A DNA stretch of 43,654 nt from [Clostridium] clostridioforme AGR2157 (GCF_000424325.1 NZ_AUJR01000044.1:1-43654); one strand, 5' to 3'. Positions 32,499 through 42,605 are shown, counted from the stretch's first letter. The notes: generated by a model not told the origin, from the sequence alone. Numbers and translations are program-made.

Positions 32499-33815
32499 TT
32501 GGGACAGCCAGTAAAGTTGAAGCAGCCGGCAAAGGTAATCGGCATCATTGCCGAGTACAACCCGTTTCACGGCGGACATAAATTTCAAATGGAAGAAGCA
32601 AAAAAACGGACCGGGGCAGACTGGTGCATCGCTGCCATGAGCGGCGATTTTGTGCAGAGGGGGGAACCTGCGGTCTACAGCAAATATCTGCGCGCCAGAA
32701 TGGCCCTTTCCTGCGGCGCGGACCTGGTGGTGGAGCTTCCCTCCGCCTTTGCAGTCAGCAGTGCAGAGGATTTTGCTGCCTGCGGCGTGGCCCTGCTCAC
32801 AGGACTTGGGGCAGTGGATGTCCTGTGCTTTGGCAGCGAGGACGGGGATATCCGCAGGATTTGGACGGCTGCCGGTATCCTGGCACAGGAAGGCGGGGAC
32901 TTCTCCTCACTGCTAAGCCTTGGACTGCGAAGCGGCCTCAGCTGGCCCCAGGCCCGCAACCAGGCCCTGCTTGAGATGGCGGACAGAGATAAGGATTTTC
33001 CTCTAAAGAGAGAAGAAATGGACAAACTCCTGGGCTCCCCCAACAATCTTCTGGGAATCGAGTACTGCAAGGCCATCCTGCGCCAGGACAGTCCGCTTAT
33101 TCCGCTGACCATCCGCCGCCAGGGGCAGGGATACCACGATGAAGGTCTGGAGGGCGGACAGGCTTCCGCCTCAGCCATCCGGCGGATACTTAAAACCGGG
33201 GAGCCATCCGGGAATACGGACCTGCCTTCATATGCAAAACTGACTCCTGCCGCCAGGACGCACATTCCTCCGGCAATCTGGCCCCTGTACGGCCAGGAAC
33301 CCTCCCTGGAGGCCAACGACCTGTCAGAGATACTGAACTTCCGTCTTCTGTCCCTGAAGCGGGAAGGAACGGATTATACGCAATACGGGGATATGTCGGC
33401 GGAAATGGCGCGCCGGCTGGACAACTGCCTTCTCCAACAGGTCAGCTGGGAAGGCCGGATTGAACAGCTTAAGACACGCCAGTATACCTATACCCGGATC
33501 AGCCGCGCCCTTCTTCACATGGTGCTGGGCCTGACCGCCGCCAGGGTACAGTCCTACAAAGAGGCCGGCCCTGCCCCCTATGCCAGAATCCTGGGGTTTC
33601 GCAAGGAATCCCGGGAGCTGCTGGCCCTGGTAAAGCAGCAAACCTCCATCCCCCTGATTACCAAGACAGCCGACGCCTCACACATCCTCACAGGAACAGC
33701 CCTGGACATGTTCTCACAGGACATCTACGCCTCCCATATCCGTCAGGCCCTGCTTTCAAAAAAACTGGGAAAGCCGGTTCGGAATGAATATAACCAGCCG
33801 ATTTGTATTTTATGA
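32499..33815 (+). CDS. tmcAL: tRNA(Met) cytidine acetate ligase
   Basis: 438 residues from a TTG start (AGGGG 9 nt upstream); another TTG six codons later is equally near the family's usual N-terminus. The nucleotidyltransferase-like motif is GIIAEYNPFHGGHKFQ, followed by SGDFVQRGEPAVYSKYLRA and FGSEDGD. TmcAL makes N4-acetylcytidine at the wobble position of elongator tRNA-Met, using acetate and ATP. In clostridia it is commonly near pta-ackA and yceD-rpmF, as it is here once the intervening genes are set aside. Confidence 0.93.
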   Translation: MGQPVKLKQPAKVIGIIAEYNPFHGGHKFQMEEAKKRTGADWCIAAMSGDFVQRGEPAVYSKYLRARMALSCGADLVVELPSAFAVSSAEDFAACGVALLTGLGAVDVLCFGSEDGDIRRIWTAAGILAQEGGDFSSLLSLGLRSGLSWPQARNQALLEMADRDKDFPLKREEMDKLLGSPNNLLGIEYCKAILRQDSPLIPLTIRRQGQGYHDEGLEGGQASASAIRRILKTGEPSGNTDLPSYAKLTPAARTHIPPAIWPLYGQEPSLEANDLSEILNFRLLSLKREGTDYTQYGDMSAEMARRLDNCLLQQVSWEGRIEQLKTRQYTYTRISRALLHMVLGLTAARVQSYKEAGPAPYARILGFRKESRELLALVKQQTSIPLITKTADASHILTGTALDMFSQDIYASHIRQALLSKKLGKPVRNEYNQPICIL

Positions 33816-33843
33816 TATGATTTGTTTTTATGATATGAAAAGC

Positions 33844-33892
33844 AAAATGACAGGTCCGCGGATGCAATCCATGGCTGCGGACCTGTCATTTT
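33844..33892. terminator. Bidirectional terminator between tmcAL and the methyltransferase gene
   Basis: A 16-bp perfect stem (AAAATGACAGGTCCGC with GCGGACCTGTCATTTT) and 17-nt loop, with T-rich ends on both strands, lies between two converging genes. Confidence 0.92.
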
Positions 33893-33903
33893 ATTTTCAT
33901 ATA

Positions 33904-35124
33904 TCAGTTGTCTTTTATCTCTTCGCCGGACTCCCATAGCTCCGGGGCCAGCAGTTTAACCACAGTGGGCTTCACATGCAGGAAATCCGACAGCTCACGT
34001 AGCTGGGGGCCATTGTTCCGTTTCTTCCCCTGACGCACAGCCCGAATCAATATATTCTTTGGCGTATGCTCCATATCAATAAATTCCAGAATCTGGGTCC
34101 GGTATCCCCTGTATTCCAGGACCTGGGCGCGGATGGCATCTGTGTAAAGGGCTGCCATGCGCTCTTTTATCAGGCCGTATTGCAGTACCGGCTTAAGAAG
34201 GCTGTTTTCCATCTGCCCGTTGAGCTCATGCTGGCAGCAGGGAACCGACAAAATGACCCTGGCTCCCCAGTTCACTGCCTTTTCCAGGGCGTAATCCGTG
34301 GCCAGATCGCAGGCGTGGAGGGTGACCACCATATCCACCTTCTCCACGCCCTCAAAGGAGGCAATGTCCCCATGGCGGAAGGAAAGTCCCTCGTATCCAT
34401 ACTGCCGTCCAAGGCGGCTGCAATGCTCTATGACATCCTCCTTAAGGTCCAGGCCGATGATCCGCACCGGATATCCCTTCAGTTCCTTCAGATAATAATA
34501 CATGGCAAAGGTGAGGTAGGATTTGCCGCATCCAAAATCAATAATGGTGGTCTCCCGGTCCTGGTCCAGGTTGGGAAGGATATCCTCAATGAACTCCAGG
34601 AAACGGTTTATCTGCCTGTATTTGTCATAGCGGCTGTTCACCACCCTGCCCTCTTTTGTCATAACGCCCAAATCCACCAGAAAGGGAACCGGGATTCCCT
34701 CTTCCAGGATATAGTGCTTCTTCCGGTTATGGGGCAGAAAGCCGGGAGAGCCTGATTCCCCAGCCGGTTGAATCCTGACAGACCGGGGATACCGTTTCAC
34801 CTTCACTGTCACCTTTCCCTTCTTGCTTACCAGAATAAGGGCCTTTCCAAGGCCGGATGTAATCTCCGCCTGGCGGAATGCCCCTTCCAAAAGCCCTGTG
34901 ACATAGTCTGCCGCCTCGTCTTTGTCCAGATTGCGGTGAAATGCCTGCTTTCCCGCCTGTTCTTCCGCCTGGAATACCAGCCTGCCCTTCATGAACAGGG
35001 GACGGATTCTGGACCTGGAGATTTTGCCGCTGTCCGTGGGGTTGCTCATGAGAATCCGCTCCAGAGATTCATTTAAGAACAGCTCCAGTGCCTGTTTGAT
35101 TTCTTTACATTCTTCCTGATTCAT
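33904..35124 (-). CDS. SAM-dependent methyltransferase (METTL25/RNA methyltransferase-like)
   Basis: 406 residues. The N-terminal half is of unclear fold. A class I methyltransferase domain follows from about residue 190, with the SAM-binding loop TIIDFGCGKSYLTFAMYYY, IIGLDLKEDVIEHC and MVVTLHACDLATDYAL. The HACDLAT segment matches the methyltransferase-32 type seen in METTL25-like proteins and their bacterial relatives. The substrate is unknown; RNA is a guess from the family. It precedes the HAD gene by 9 nt in a three-gene run with the histidine phosphatase. Confidence 0.85.
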   Translation of the reverse strand: MNQEECKEIKQALELFLNESLERILMSNPTDSGKISRSRIRPLFMKGRLVFQAEEQAGKQAFHRNLDKDEAADYVTGLLEGAFRQAEITSGLGKALILVSKKGKVTVKVKRYPRSVRIQPAGESGSPGFLPHNRKKHYILEEGIPVPFLVDLGVMTKEGRVVNSRYDKYRQINRFLEFIEDILPNLDQDRETTIIDFGCGKSYLTFAMYYYLKELKGYPVRIIGLDLKEDVIEHCSRLGRQYGYEGLSFRHGDIASFEGVEKVDMVVTLHACDLATDYALEKAVNWGARVILSVPCCQHELNGQMENSLLKPVLQYGLIKERMAALYTDAIRAQVLEYRGYRTQILEFIDMEHTPKNILIRAVRQGKKRNNGPQLRELSDFLHVKPTVVKLLAPELWESGEEIKDN

Positions 35125-35133
35125 GTCCAGCTC

Positions 35134-35823
35134 CTAATCCAGAAGTTTCTTTGCAAGGGCGGGGAGCTGGCTTAATGACTCGATGGAGCCAACCGGCCGC
35201 TCTGCCCTGCCAAAACCATATGCCGCGTGTACAAAGGGAATCCCGGCCACACCCGCCGCTTCCTCATCCATGTGGGTATCGCCCACATAAAAACAGCGTT
35301 CCAGATGATTTCTCTGCACTACCATGCGGATGTTATCTCCCTTTGGAAGGCCGGTATTGCCGTAGCACTCAATATCGCGGACATATTCCCGCAGGCTGCA
35401 GCTCTTTAGCAGCACCTCAATATATCCGCTCTGGCAGTTGCTGACAATATAAAGGCCATACTGGCGGCTGAGGCGCGCCATGATTTCCCCTGCCTCCGGA
35501 TACAGGACTCCGGGATGGGACAGCAGGTAATGGTTCTCATAGGTCATGCACTCCTCCATCACCTTCCTGCACTTCTCCTGGGCCAGCCCCGGAAACAATG
35601 TCTTTCCAATATCCATCATGGTCTTTCCCATATTGTCATACATATCCTGAGCCGTAATCCTGACTCCTAAATGGGGATAACGGGCCAGCACCTCATTCCA
35701 GGATTCAGCCACCTGGGCAGCCGAATCCCAGAGCGTACCGTCCACGTCAAACAATATCCCTTTATTCATACCCACTACCATCCCTTTCCCATTCATATTC
35801 GCAGGCTTTGACTCTGAAACCAT
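35134..35823 (-). CDS. HAD-family phosphatase (phosphoglycolate phosphatase-like)
   Basis: About 229 residues from an ATG at 35823 that has AAGGA 7 nt upstream. Family comparison would favour a later ATG at 35769 (MNKGILFDVDGTLWD), so the start is uncertain. Motif I is LFDVDGTLWD, motif II YIVSNCQSG and motif IV YVGDTHMDEEAA, with a helical cap after motif I, as in Gph/PGMB-type HAD enzymes. It dephosphorylates a small sugar- or glycolate-phosphate; the substrate cannot be told. It lies between the methyltransferase and the histidine phosphatase in one likely operon. Confidence 0.88.
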   Translation of the reverse strand: MVSESKPANMNGKGMVVGMNKGILFDVDGTLWDSAAQVAESWNEVLARYPHLGVRITAQDMYDNMGKTMMDIGKTLFPGLAQEKCRKVMEECMTYENHYLLSHPGVLYPEAGEIMARLSRQYGLYIVSNCQSGYIEVLLKSCSLREYVRDIECYGNTGLPKGDNIRMVVQRNHLERCFYVGDTHMDEEAAGVAGIPFVHAAYGFGRAERPVGSIESLSQLPALAKKLLD

Positions 35824-35843
35824 ACAGCAGTCCTTCTGCATCC

Positions 35844-36485
35844 TTAATTTTCAGTACTGACCCATCCCTTTCGCAGCAAATCCGGATAGGGCTCCAGATG
35901 GGCATAATCGTTGAAGCGCTCCAATGTAAAACGGCCGGATGCCCCATCCCAGTTAAGCTCCGTGATGCTGCAGTTTTCCAGGTTCTTTCCGAGGATTCTC
36001 CATTTATTCATGGGAATTCCCAGGTAATGGGCTGTCATAGAACGGATGACGCCTCCGTGGGTCACCACAGCAATGCGCTCATAGCCGCTTTCTGTCATTT
36101 CCCTGAACACAGGTTGTGCGCGCCGGACCACATCCCCGGCGCATTCACCGCCAGGATAAGGCAGGTCCTCCTCCATAAGGGCCTGCTGCACCTTGAAATC
36201 CCTGTACTTCACCGCAATGTCCCGGTCTTCCATGCCTTCCATATGGCCAAAGGATATCTCCCTCAGCTCCGGCCGTATGATATGCTCCACATTCCAGTAG
36301 AGATTGGCTGCCTGAGCCGTTTCCACGGCCCGCAGCAGATTGCTGGAATACACCACCTGTATATTTTCATGAAACAGGCGCTCTCCTAAGAGAGACGCCT
36401 GCCTGTATCCTTCTTCACTTAAATCCACATCCACGTTGCACAGCTTGCTGCACTGCCTGCCGTGGCGTATCAAAAAAATCTTCAT
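35844..36485 (-). CDS. Histidine phosphatase family protein
   Basis: 213 residues from the ATG at 36485 (GGAGGG 7 nt upstream; the ATG five codons earlier overlaps this site). The phosphohistidine motif is LIRHGRQ with His8, and VVTHGGVIRSM holds the second catalytic histidine; YSSNLLRAVETAQ and EISFGHMEGMEDRD are typical. It belongs to the phosphoglycerate mutase-like branch; the substrate is unknown. Confidence 0.92.
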   Translation of the reverse strand: MKIFLIRHGRQCSKLCNVDVDLSEEGYRQASLLGERLFHENIQVVYSSNLLRAVETAQAANLYWNVEHIIRPELREISFGHMEGMEDRDIAVKYRDFKVQQALMEEDLPYPGGECAGDVVRRAQPVFREMTESGYERIAVVTHGGVIRSMTAHYLGIPMNKWRILGKNLENCSITELNWDGASGRFTLERFNDYAHLEPYPDLLRKGWVSTEN

Positions 36486-36525
36486 CTGTCTGCCCTCCAT
36501 CCGGTTTCTTTAACCACGGACAGTA

Positions 36526-37896
36526 TTAATTCTTAAAGCTGTGGATTGGCGCCGGAATTCTTCCGCCCCTGGTTACAAATCTCCTGCAGGAGAATGTGTT
36601 CACAGGCATAACAGGAGCATAGCCCAGCAGTCCGCCGAATTCAGCTGTCTCCCCTACCTTCTTGCCAATCACTGGAATCAGGCGTACCGCAGTCGTTTTC
36701 TGGTTCACCATTCCGATGGCTGCCTCGTCCGCAATGATGCCTGCAATGGTGCTGGAAGGTGTGTCACCCGGAATGGCAATCATATCCAGACCAACGGAAC
36801 AAACACAGGTCATGGCCTCCAGCTTTTCGATGGTGAGGGCTCCCATGCTGACCGCGTCAATCATTCCCTGGTCCTCGCTGACCGGGATGAATGCGCCGCT
36901 TAAACCGCCCACATAGGAGGAAGCCATAACGCCGCCCTTCTTCACCTGGTCATTGAGCATGGCAAGGGCTGCCGTTGTTCCGGGCGCGCCCACGCGCTCC
37001 AGGCCAATCTCTTCCAGTATCTCAGCTACACTGTCTCCCACCGAAGGCGTGGGGGCCAGGGACAAATCAATAATTCCAAAGGGAATGCCCATGCGCTTGG
37101 ATGCTTCCTGTGCCACCAGCTGGCCTACGCGGGTAATCTTGAACGCGGTCTTCTTGATGGTTTCACAGAGCACCTCAAAGTTGGCATCCCTTACCTTTGC
37201 CAGGGCAACCTTCACAACTCCCGGACCGCTTACGCCTACATTGATGATGGCTTCGGACTCAGTCACCCCGTGGAAGGCGCCTGCCATGAACGGGTTGTCG
37301 TCAGGGGCATTACAGAATACCACCAGCTTGGCACAGCCAAGGGAGTCATGGTCCCTGGTGGCTTCGGCTGTTTCAGTCACGATTCTTCCCATCAGTTCCA
37401 CCGCGTCCATGTCAATGCCTGTTTTGGTAGAGCCTACATTGACGGAACTGCACACACGCTCTGTCTGGGACAGTGCCTGGGGAATGGAGAGAATCAGGTT
37501 CTTGTCAGCCCTGGTCATGCCCTTGCTCACAAGAGCGGAATAGCCGCCGATGAAGTTTACGCCCACTTCCTTTGCAGCCATGTCCAGAGTCTTGGCTATG
37601 GTGACGAAATCCTCAGGACGCTTGCAGGCAGAACCGCCCACCAGCGCAATGGGAGTGACGGAGATACGCTTATTTACAATGGGGATACCGAAATCAGCCT
37701 CGATATCCTGGCCCGTGGAAACCAGGTCCTTTGCCAGGGTAGTGATTTTCTTATAAATCTTTTCATTGAGCGCCTCAAGATTGCTGTCCACACAGTCCAG
37801 AAGGCTTATACCCAGGGTAATGGTACGCACATCCAGCTTTTCGTGTTCAATCATGTTGTAGGTCTCATTTACCTCGTACATATTTACGTTAATCAT
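36526..37896 (-). CDS. UPF0210/PFL-family protein (DUF711)
   Basis: 456 residues, full length for this conserved family of unknown biochemistry (N-terminus [19 protein letters not shown], with [64 protein letters not shown] and [12 protein letters not shown]). It is nearly always paired with a small ACT-domain gene (UPF0237) just upstream, as here at 37954-38226. No function is assigned. Confidence 0.93.
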   Translation of the reverse strand: MINVNMYEVNETYNMIEHEKLDVRTITLGISLLDCVDSNLEALNEKIYKKITTLAKDLVSTGQDIEADFGIPIVNKRISVTPIALVGGSACKRPEDFVTIAKTLDMAAKEVGVNFIGGYSALVSKGMTRADKNLILSIPQALSQTERVCSSVNVGSTKTGIDMDAVELMGRIVTETAEATRDHDSLGCAKLVVFCNAPDDNPFMAGAFHGVTESEAIINVGVSGPGVVKVALAKVRDANFEVLCETIKKTAFKITRVGQLVAQEASKRMGIPFGIIDLSLAPTPSVGDSVAEILEEIGLERVGAPGTTAALAMLNDQVKKGGVMASSYVGGLSGAFIPVSEDQGMIDAVSMGALTIEKLEAMTCVCSVGLDMIAIPGDTPSSTIAGIIADEAAIGMVNQKTTAVRLIPVIGKKVGETAEFGGLLGYAPVMPVNTFSCRRFVTRGGRIPAPIHSFKN

Positions 37897-37953
37897 AGTT
37901 CTTTCGTCCCTTTCTTCTGAATTACAGGCCCGCCCTATCCTCTGGGGATGCCA

Positions 37954-38226
37954 TTAGATACGGTGCATCTTCAGGAAGATTTCTTCCCGCTGAATCTTCA
38001 CGCTCACGCCGATTTCCTCTCCGACCTGTTCCAGCTCCCGGGCTACTTCGCCAAAGGACTTGGGTATGTTCTCCACGTCCACAACCATCATCATGTTGAA
38101 AAATCCCTTTACAATGGTCTGGGTGATATCCAGAATATTAATCTGGTTCTCAGCCAGGTATGTACATACGCCTGCAATGATTCCTACCCTGTCTTTCCCT
38201 ACTACTGTAATGATTGCCTTATTCAT
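37954..38226 (-). CDS. ACT domain protein, UPF0237 family
   Basis: 90 residues from the ATG at 38226 (GGAG 7 nt upstream). One ACT domain: KAIITVVGKDRVGIIAGVCTYLAENQINILDITQTIV. ACT domains usually bind small ligands such as amino acids, so it is probably a sensor partner of the UPF0210 protein encoded 57 nt downstream. Confidence 0.93.
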   Translation of the reverse strand: MNKAIITVVGKDRVGIIAGVCTYLAENQINILDITQTIVKGFFNMMMVVDVENIPKSFGEVARELEQVGEEIGVSVKIQREEIFLKMHRI

Positions 38227-38284
38227 CCTCATTCTCCTCACGCTTTTGTTTTATTGAAATCCGGTGAACGGATATCCATACGTT

Positions 38285-39082
38285 TTACAGATATATGATT
38301 TCACTCATGCAGTCCCTGCTGGCCACGGAAATAGAAAAGTCAGAAGCCCCGTAAGGACAGTCTCCCTCGTCAATCTCCAGCCGTACGGTCTCGTAAGCCA
38401 GCTCCTCGTAATTATTCTCCTTGCTGAGATGTCCCAAAAGAATCTTTTTCAGTCTGTCGTGGAGGACGCAGTTCAAAAGCCTGCCCGCATTTTCATTGGA
38501 CAGATGGCCGTGATCCCCTAAAATCCTCCGTTTCAGGTAATAGGGATAAGGGCCTGTCTCCAGCATCCTCACATCGTGGTTGGATTCCAGAAGCAAGGCG
38601 TCCAGTCCCTGAAGATGGTCTATGATATACTGGTCAAAATGTCCCATATCCGTGGCCACGGCCACGGACTTCTCCCCGTTCTGTACGCGGTATGCCACCG
38701 GATTCGCAGCATCGTGGTCAATCTTAAAGGGCTTCACAGTCAAATCACCTACCATGAAATCCAAATCCGGGCATACCGGAGTCAAAAGCCCTTTATCAAA
38801 TTTGCCCAGGCTGCCCGCGGCCGCAATCTCATCCAGGGTTTCCCGGGTCCCGTATATGGGAATCTCATACCTGCGCGACAGCACTCCCAGTCCCTTGATG
38901 TGGTCCGAATGCTCATGGGTAATGAGAATCCCGTTTACATCGTTTCCCGTAAGTCCTATCTCATTTAATCCCTGCTGAATCCGCTTGTTGCTGATTCCCG
39001 CATCCACCAGCAGGTGGGTGCTGTCGGAACCTATGTAAATACAGTTGCCGCTGCTTCCGCTGGCAATACTTACCATTCTCAT
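38285..39082 (-). CDS. MBL-fold metallohydrolase (YycJ/WalJ-like)
   Basis: 265 residues. The start MRMVSIASGSSGNCIYI and the metal motif THEHSDHIKGL, with later histidines in FKIDHDAANP and NHDVRML, match the YycJ/WalJ branch of the metallo-beta-lactamase fold, thought to be 5'-3' exonucleases in mismatch repair or cell-wall/DNA coordination. It is encoded 23 nt downstream of coaE and has an intact set of metal ligands. Confidence 0.9.
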   Translation of the reverse strand: MRMVSIASGSSGNCIYIGSDSTHLLVDAGISNKRIQQGLNEIGLTGNDVNGILITHEHSDHIKGLGVLSRRYEIPIYGTRETLDEIAAAGSLGKFDKGLLTPVCPDLDFMVGDLTVKPFKIDHDAANPVAYRVQNGEKSVAVATDMGHFDQYIIDHLQGLDALLLESNHDVRMLETGPYPYYLKRRILGDHGHLSNENAGRLLNCVLHDRLKKILLGHLSKENNYEELAYETVRLEIDEGDCPYGASDFSISVASRDCMSEIIYL

Positions 39083-39105
39083 GTTTTACAGTCCTTTTGT
39101 CTTAT

Positions 39106-39732
39106 TTATTCCATTCTGATTTTGTTCTTCAGGAGCCTTCGGATCTGTTTTCTGGTGTCCTCCACAGATCCGTTGTTGTCGATGACCGCATCGGAAAATT
39201 CCCTGAATCCGGCTTCCGGCGCCTGGCTGTTCATGATGCTCTCCGTTTTCTCCTTTGTGTAACCGCGGCTCTCTCTGAGACGCTCCATGCGGTTCTCCCT
39301 CAATGTATAAACATACCACATTTCCCCGCAGTTGTCACGGAATTCTTTTGAGGGAATGGCCGCCTCTATGACCACCAGAGGTTCAGGGCAGGCAAGCGCC
39401 TCCCCAAAGGCGGTATTCCATACCAGGGGATGGGTCAGGCGGTCCACCTGGACGCGTTTATCAGGGCATCCAAAGATTACCTGAGCCATGGCAGGGCGGT
39501 TGATGGTTCCGTCCTCATTCAGTATGGACGGCCCCAGGCAGTCCACCACTGCCCTGTAACTGTCCCGCCCCGGCTGCATCAAATCCTTCGCCACCTGGTC
39601 CGCCTGGATGACACGGAAGCCATACTCCTCCTTCAGTATCTCCAGCACCCGGCTTTTGCCGGATCCCACACCGCCTGTAATTCCCAATATGAACTTGCTG
39701 CCTGCGGGGGATGCATTTCCTATATTTTCCAT
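39106..39732 (-). CDS. coaE: Dephospho-CoA kinase
   Basis: 208 residues. The P-loop GITGGVGSGKS lies at about 17-27. QADQVAKDLMQPG, then IFGCPDKRVQVDRLTHPLVW and VIEAAIPSKE, follow the CoaE pattern. It phosphorylates dephospho-CoA in the last step of CoA synthesis. It follows polA by about 55 nt, a common polA-coaE order in Firmicutes. Confidence 0.96.
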   Translation of the reverse strand: MENIGNASPAGSKFILGITGGVGSGKSRVLEILKEEYGFRVIQADQVAKDLMQPGRDSYRAVVDCLGPSILNEDGTINRPAMAQVIFGCPDKRVQVDRLTHPLVWNTAFGEALACPEPLVVIEAAIPSKEFRDNCGEMWYVYTLRENRMERLRESRGYTKEKTESIMNSQAPEAGFREFSDAVIDNNGSVEDTRKQIRRLLKNKIRME

Positions 39733-39787
39733 ATCCTGTAACCGCCCCTTCTGATGCCGTTATTTTCCTTACTTCTTCCCCTGTTTC

Positions 39788-42580
39788 CTACTTGGCGTCA
39801 AACCAGGATTTTCCCACTTCCGCCTCCACTTCCAGTGAGACTCTTAAATCCGCGGCATGTTTCATCTTATCGGTCAGAATGTCCTTAACCGCGTCAATCT
39901 CATCCTGGGCCGTCTCAATCAGAAGCTCATCGTGAATCTGAAGGACGATTCTGGATTTTAAGTTTCGCTTTTTCAGCTCCCTGTCCACCGCAATCATGGC
40001 TATCTTCATAACGTCTGCCGCGGTTCCCTGGATCGGTGAATTCATGGCCACCCGCTCTCCGAACTGACGCTGCATGAAGTTTGAGGACTTAAGCTCAGGA
40101 ATGGGCCGCCTCCTGCCGTACAGGGTCGTCACGTAGCCTTGCTCCTTGCCCTGCTTGACCAGTCCGTCCAGGAATATCTTAACCCCCGGATAGGTCTCAA
40201 AATATTTGTCAATGTACTCCACTGCCTCCTTGCGGGAAATGCTGAGTCCCTCGCTGAGCCCAAAGGCGCTGATGCCGTATACGATTCCGAAGTTTACTGC
40301 CTTTGCGTTGCGGCGCTGGAGGGGAGTCACTTCATCAAGGGGTACATGGAATACCTGGGATGCGGTGATGGCATGGATGTCCTGGGCGGAACGATATGCC
40401 TCGATCAGCCTCTCATCCCCTGACATGTGCGCCAGGATACGCAGTTCAATTTGGGAATAGTCCGCGTCCACAAACACACAGCCTTCCTTGGGAACAAACA
40501 CCTTGCGGATTTCCCTGCCCAGAGCCATGCGCACCGGGATATTCTGAAGGTTTGGCTCCGTGCTGCTGATGCGTCCCGTAGCCGTGATGGTCTGGTTGAA
40601 TTTGCCGTGAATCCTTCCGTCCTCACCGATGTAGGATGCCAGGCCTTCCGCATAGGTGGAGTTCAGCTTTGTCAGCTGGCGGTAATCCAGAATTTTCTGG
40701 ACCACCGGATAATCAGGCGCCAGCTTTTCCAGTACATCCGCTGCCGTGGAATAACCTGTTTTTGTCTTTTTTCCTCCCGGAAGCTCCATCTGTTCGAAAA
40801 GAATCTCTCCCAGCTGCTTGGGGGAATTGATATTGAACTCGTGGCCTGTCTCCTGGTAGATTTCCTGTTCCAGCTTGGCGATTCCCACCTTAAGTCTGTC
40901 CCCGTATTCCTTAAGCTCAGCCCGCTCCACCTTCACGCCCTCCTGCTCCATATGGAAGAGGCTGTAAATCAGGGGCATCTCTATATCTGTATACAGGCTG
41001 TACATTCCCGTATCCTTTAACTGTCCTGCCAGGGGTACAGCGGCCTTCCACGCGGTATACCCCATGTAGCATACACAGTCAACGGCATTCTTCTCACCCT
41101 TCCATAGGGCATCTCCCAGGTCCTCCTTCGCCAGCAGATCCGCCCTGGAGGGCACGGTAAGTCCCAGATAGTCCCTGGCCAGATCATCGTAGGCATAGGT
41201 ATCCTTAAGGGGGTTCAGAAGATATCCGGCCACTCCTGCGTCATACACAGGATCCGTGTCCTTAAGTTCCAGGTACCCAAGCATGGATTTTAAATCCAGC
41301 GCCCAGAACTCCTTAGCGCCGTGGCTGTCCTGGCCCTGATTATTCTGGCCGTGGCTGTCCTGGCCCTGATTTCTCCCGCACAGCGCCCTGAGCTGCTCCA
41401 GAAGATATTCACCGGTAATCTGTTCTCCTGCCGCCAGACAGTAAATTTCCTCCTCGCCCAGGCATAGGGCCAGGCCTGTCACGGGATTCAGCCCGGATCT
41501 GGCCTTTTTTCCCGCTTTTACTTCCCCGTTCTCGTCAAAGCTGAAGGACAGCTGCTCCACGGTCTCCTTTAAAGCCTCGTCACTGCCCAATATGAGCTGG
41601 AAACCCGCCAGCGCTGCGCCTGCTGCCCTGCCAAATATCTTATCCGCTGTCCTTACATCCTTCACAAGGGTGAAATGGGATTTTATATCAGGTGCAGCGG
41701 CTTCCTGGGCAGCGGTTTTGTCAAACCGGGCCAGGATGGACTTGAATTCCAGACGCTTCATATACTGGTAAGCCTCCGGGGTATACAGGTCCTCAATCCG
41801 GGCGTCCCCGTAATTAAATTCCACAGGACAGTCCGTACAGATGGCCGCCAGCTTCTTGCTCATCTGAGCCATGTCGTAATGCTCCTCCAGAGCCTTTCTG
41901 GCCCTGGGAGGCTTAAGCTCCTCCAGATGGGCATAGGCGTTCTCTATGGACTTGTACTGGGCGATGATACTGGTTGCTGTCTTCTCCCCGATGGAAGGCA
42001 CGCCCGGTATATTGTCAGAGACATCCCCCATGAGGGCCTTCACATCAATGAATTCCTCAGGCGTCACCTGATACTCCCGCAGCACATCCTCCGGGAAATA
42101 GTCCTTAATCTCAGTCACACCCCTGCCGGTTCTGGGGATCCGTATCTTAATGTGTTCATCAGCCAGCTGCAGAAGATCCCTGTCCCCCGATACCACGGAT
42201 ACCTGGATGCCCTGGGCCTGACACCGCTTTGCCACGGTTCCCAGTATATCGTCCGCCTCAAATCCCTCCAGGGTTATGATGGGAATTCCCATGGCCTTCA
42301 GCACATCCTTCATCACAGGAATCTGCTCATGAAGCTCCTGGGGCATGGGCTTTCTCGTCCCCTTATAGGCGTCATACATCTCATGCCGGAAGGTAGGCTC
42401 CTTTAAATCAAAGGCAACGGCTGCGTGGTCCGCCTTTTCCTCCTCCAATATCTTCAGCATGATATTTAAAAAACCGTACACTGCGTTGGTATGCAGACCC
42501 TCCGAATTCGTAAGGTCCGGTACCCCGTAAAATGCCCGGTTCATAATACTGTGTCCATCAATCAAAACCAATTTATCCAT
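39788..42580 (-). CDS. polA: DNA polymerase I
   Basis: 930 residues. The N-terminal 5'-3' nuclease (1-290) has DGHSIMNRAFYG, GDRDLLQLA and LMGDVSDNIPGVPSIGEKTA. The middle part (about 300-550) sits where the 3'-5' exonuclease would be, but the DxE metal motif is not found, so proofreading is probably lost, as in Bacillus-type Pol I. The polymerase domain has DADYSQIELRILAH (motif A), RRNAKAVNFGIVYG (B) and LQIHDELL (C). A QGQDSHG repeat lies in the degenerate middle domain (DNA repeat 41318-41371). It fills gaps and removes primers. Confidence 0.97.
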   Translation of the reverse strand: MDKLVLIDGHSIMNRAFYGVPDLTNSEGLHTNAVYGFLNIMLKILEEEKADHAAVAFDLKEPTFRHEMYDAYKGTRKPMPQELHEQIPVMKDVLKAMGIPIITLEGFEADDILGTVAKRCQAQGIQVSVVSGDRDLLQLADEHIKIRIPRTGRGVTEIKDYFPEDVLREYQVTPEEFIDVKALMGDVSDNIPGVPSIGEKTATSIIAQYKSIENAYAHLEELKPPRARKALEEHYDMAQMSKKLAAICTDCPVEFNYGDARIEDLYTPEAYQYMKRLEFKSILARFDKTAAQEAAAPDIKSHFTLVKDVRTADKIFGRAAGAALAGFQLILGSDEALKETVEQLSFSFDENGEVKAGKKARSGLNPVTGLALCLGEEEIYCLAAGEQITGEYLLEQLRALCGRNQGQDSHGQNNQGQDSHGAKEFWALDLKSMLGYLELKDTDPVYDAGVAGYLLNPLKDTYAYDDLARDYLGLTVPSRADLLAKEDLGDALWKGEKNAVDCVCYMGYTAWKAAVPLAGQLKDTGMYSLYTDIEMPLIYSLFHMEQEGVKVERAELKEYGDRLKVGIAKLEQEIYQETGHEFNINSPKQLGEILFEQMELPGGKKTKTGYSTAADVLEKLAPDYPVVQKILDYRQLTKLNSTYAEGLASYIGEDGRIHGKFNQTITATGRISSTEPNLQNIPVRMALGREIRKVFVPKEGCVFVDADYSQIELRILAHMSGDERLIEAYRSAQDIHAITASQVFHVPLDEVTPLQRRNAKAVNFGIVYGISAFGLSEGLSISRKEAVEYIDKYFETYPGVKIFLDGLVKQGKEQGYVTTLYGRRRPIPELKSSNFMQRQFGERVAMNSPIQGTAADVMKIAMIAVDRELKKRNLKSRIVLQIHDELLIETAQDEIDAVKDILTDKMKHAADLRVSLEVEAEVGKSWFDAK
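41318..41371 (-). repeat. 30-bp-period repeat inside polA
   Basis: Two perfect 24-bp copies (41318-41341 and 41348-41371) separated by 6 nt. They encode NQGQDSHG-type units in a loop of the inactive exonuclease-like domain. Likely a slippage-derived insertion that the fold tolerates. Confidence 0.88.
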
Positions 42581-42605
42581 TAATACGAGTTCCTTTCTGT
42601 CTCTG

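Noticed and set aside
34066-34755. Open frame of 229 codons on the plus strand
   Set aside because: It is the antisense shadow of the methyltransferase gene and lacks a start signal.
41675-42406. Open frame of 243 codons on the plus strand
   Set aside because: It lies within polA in the opposite direction and has no recognisable motif; polA is clearly real.
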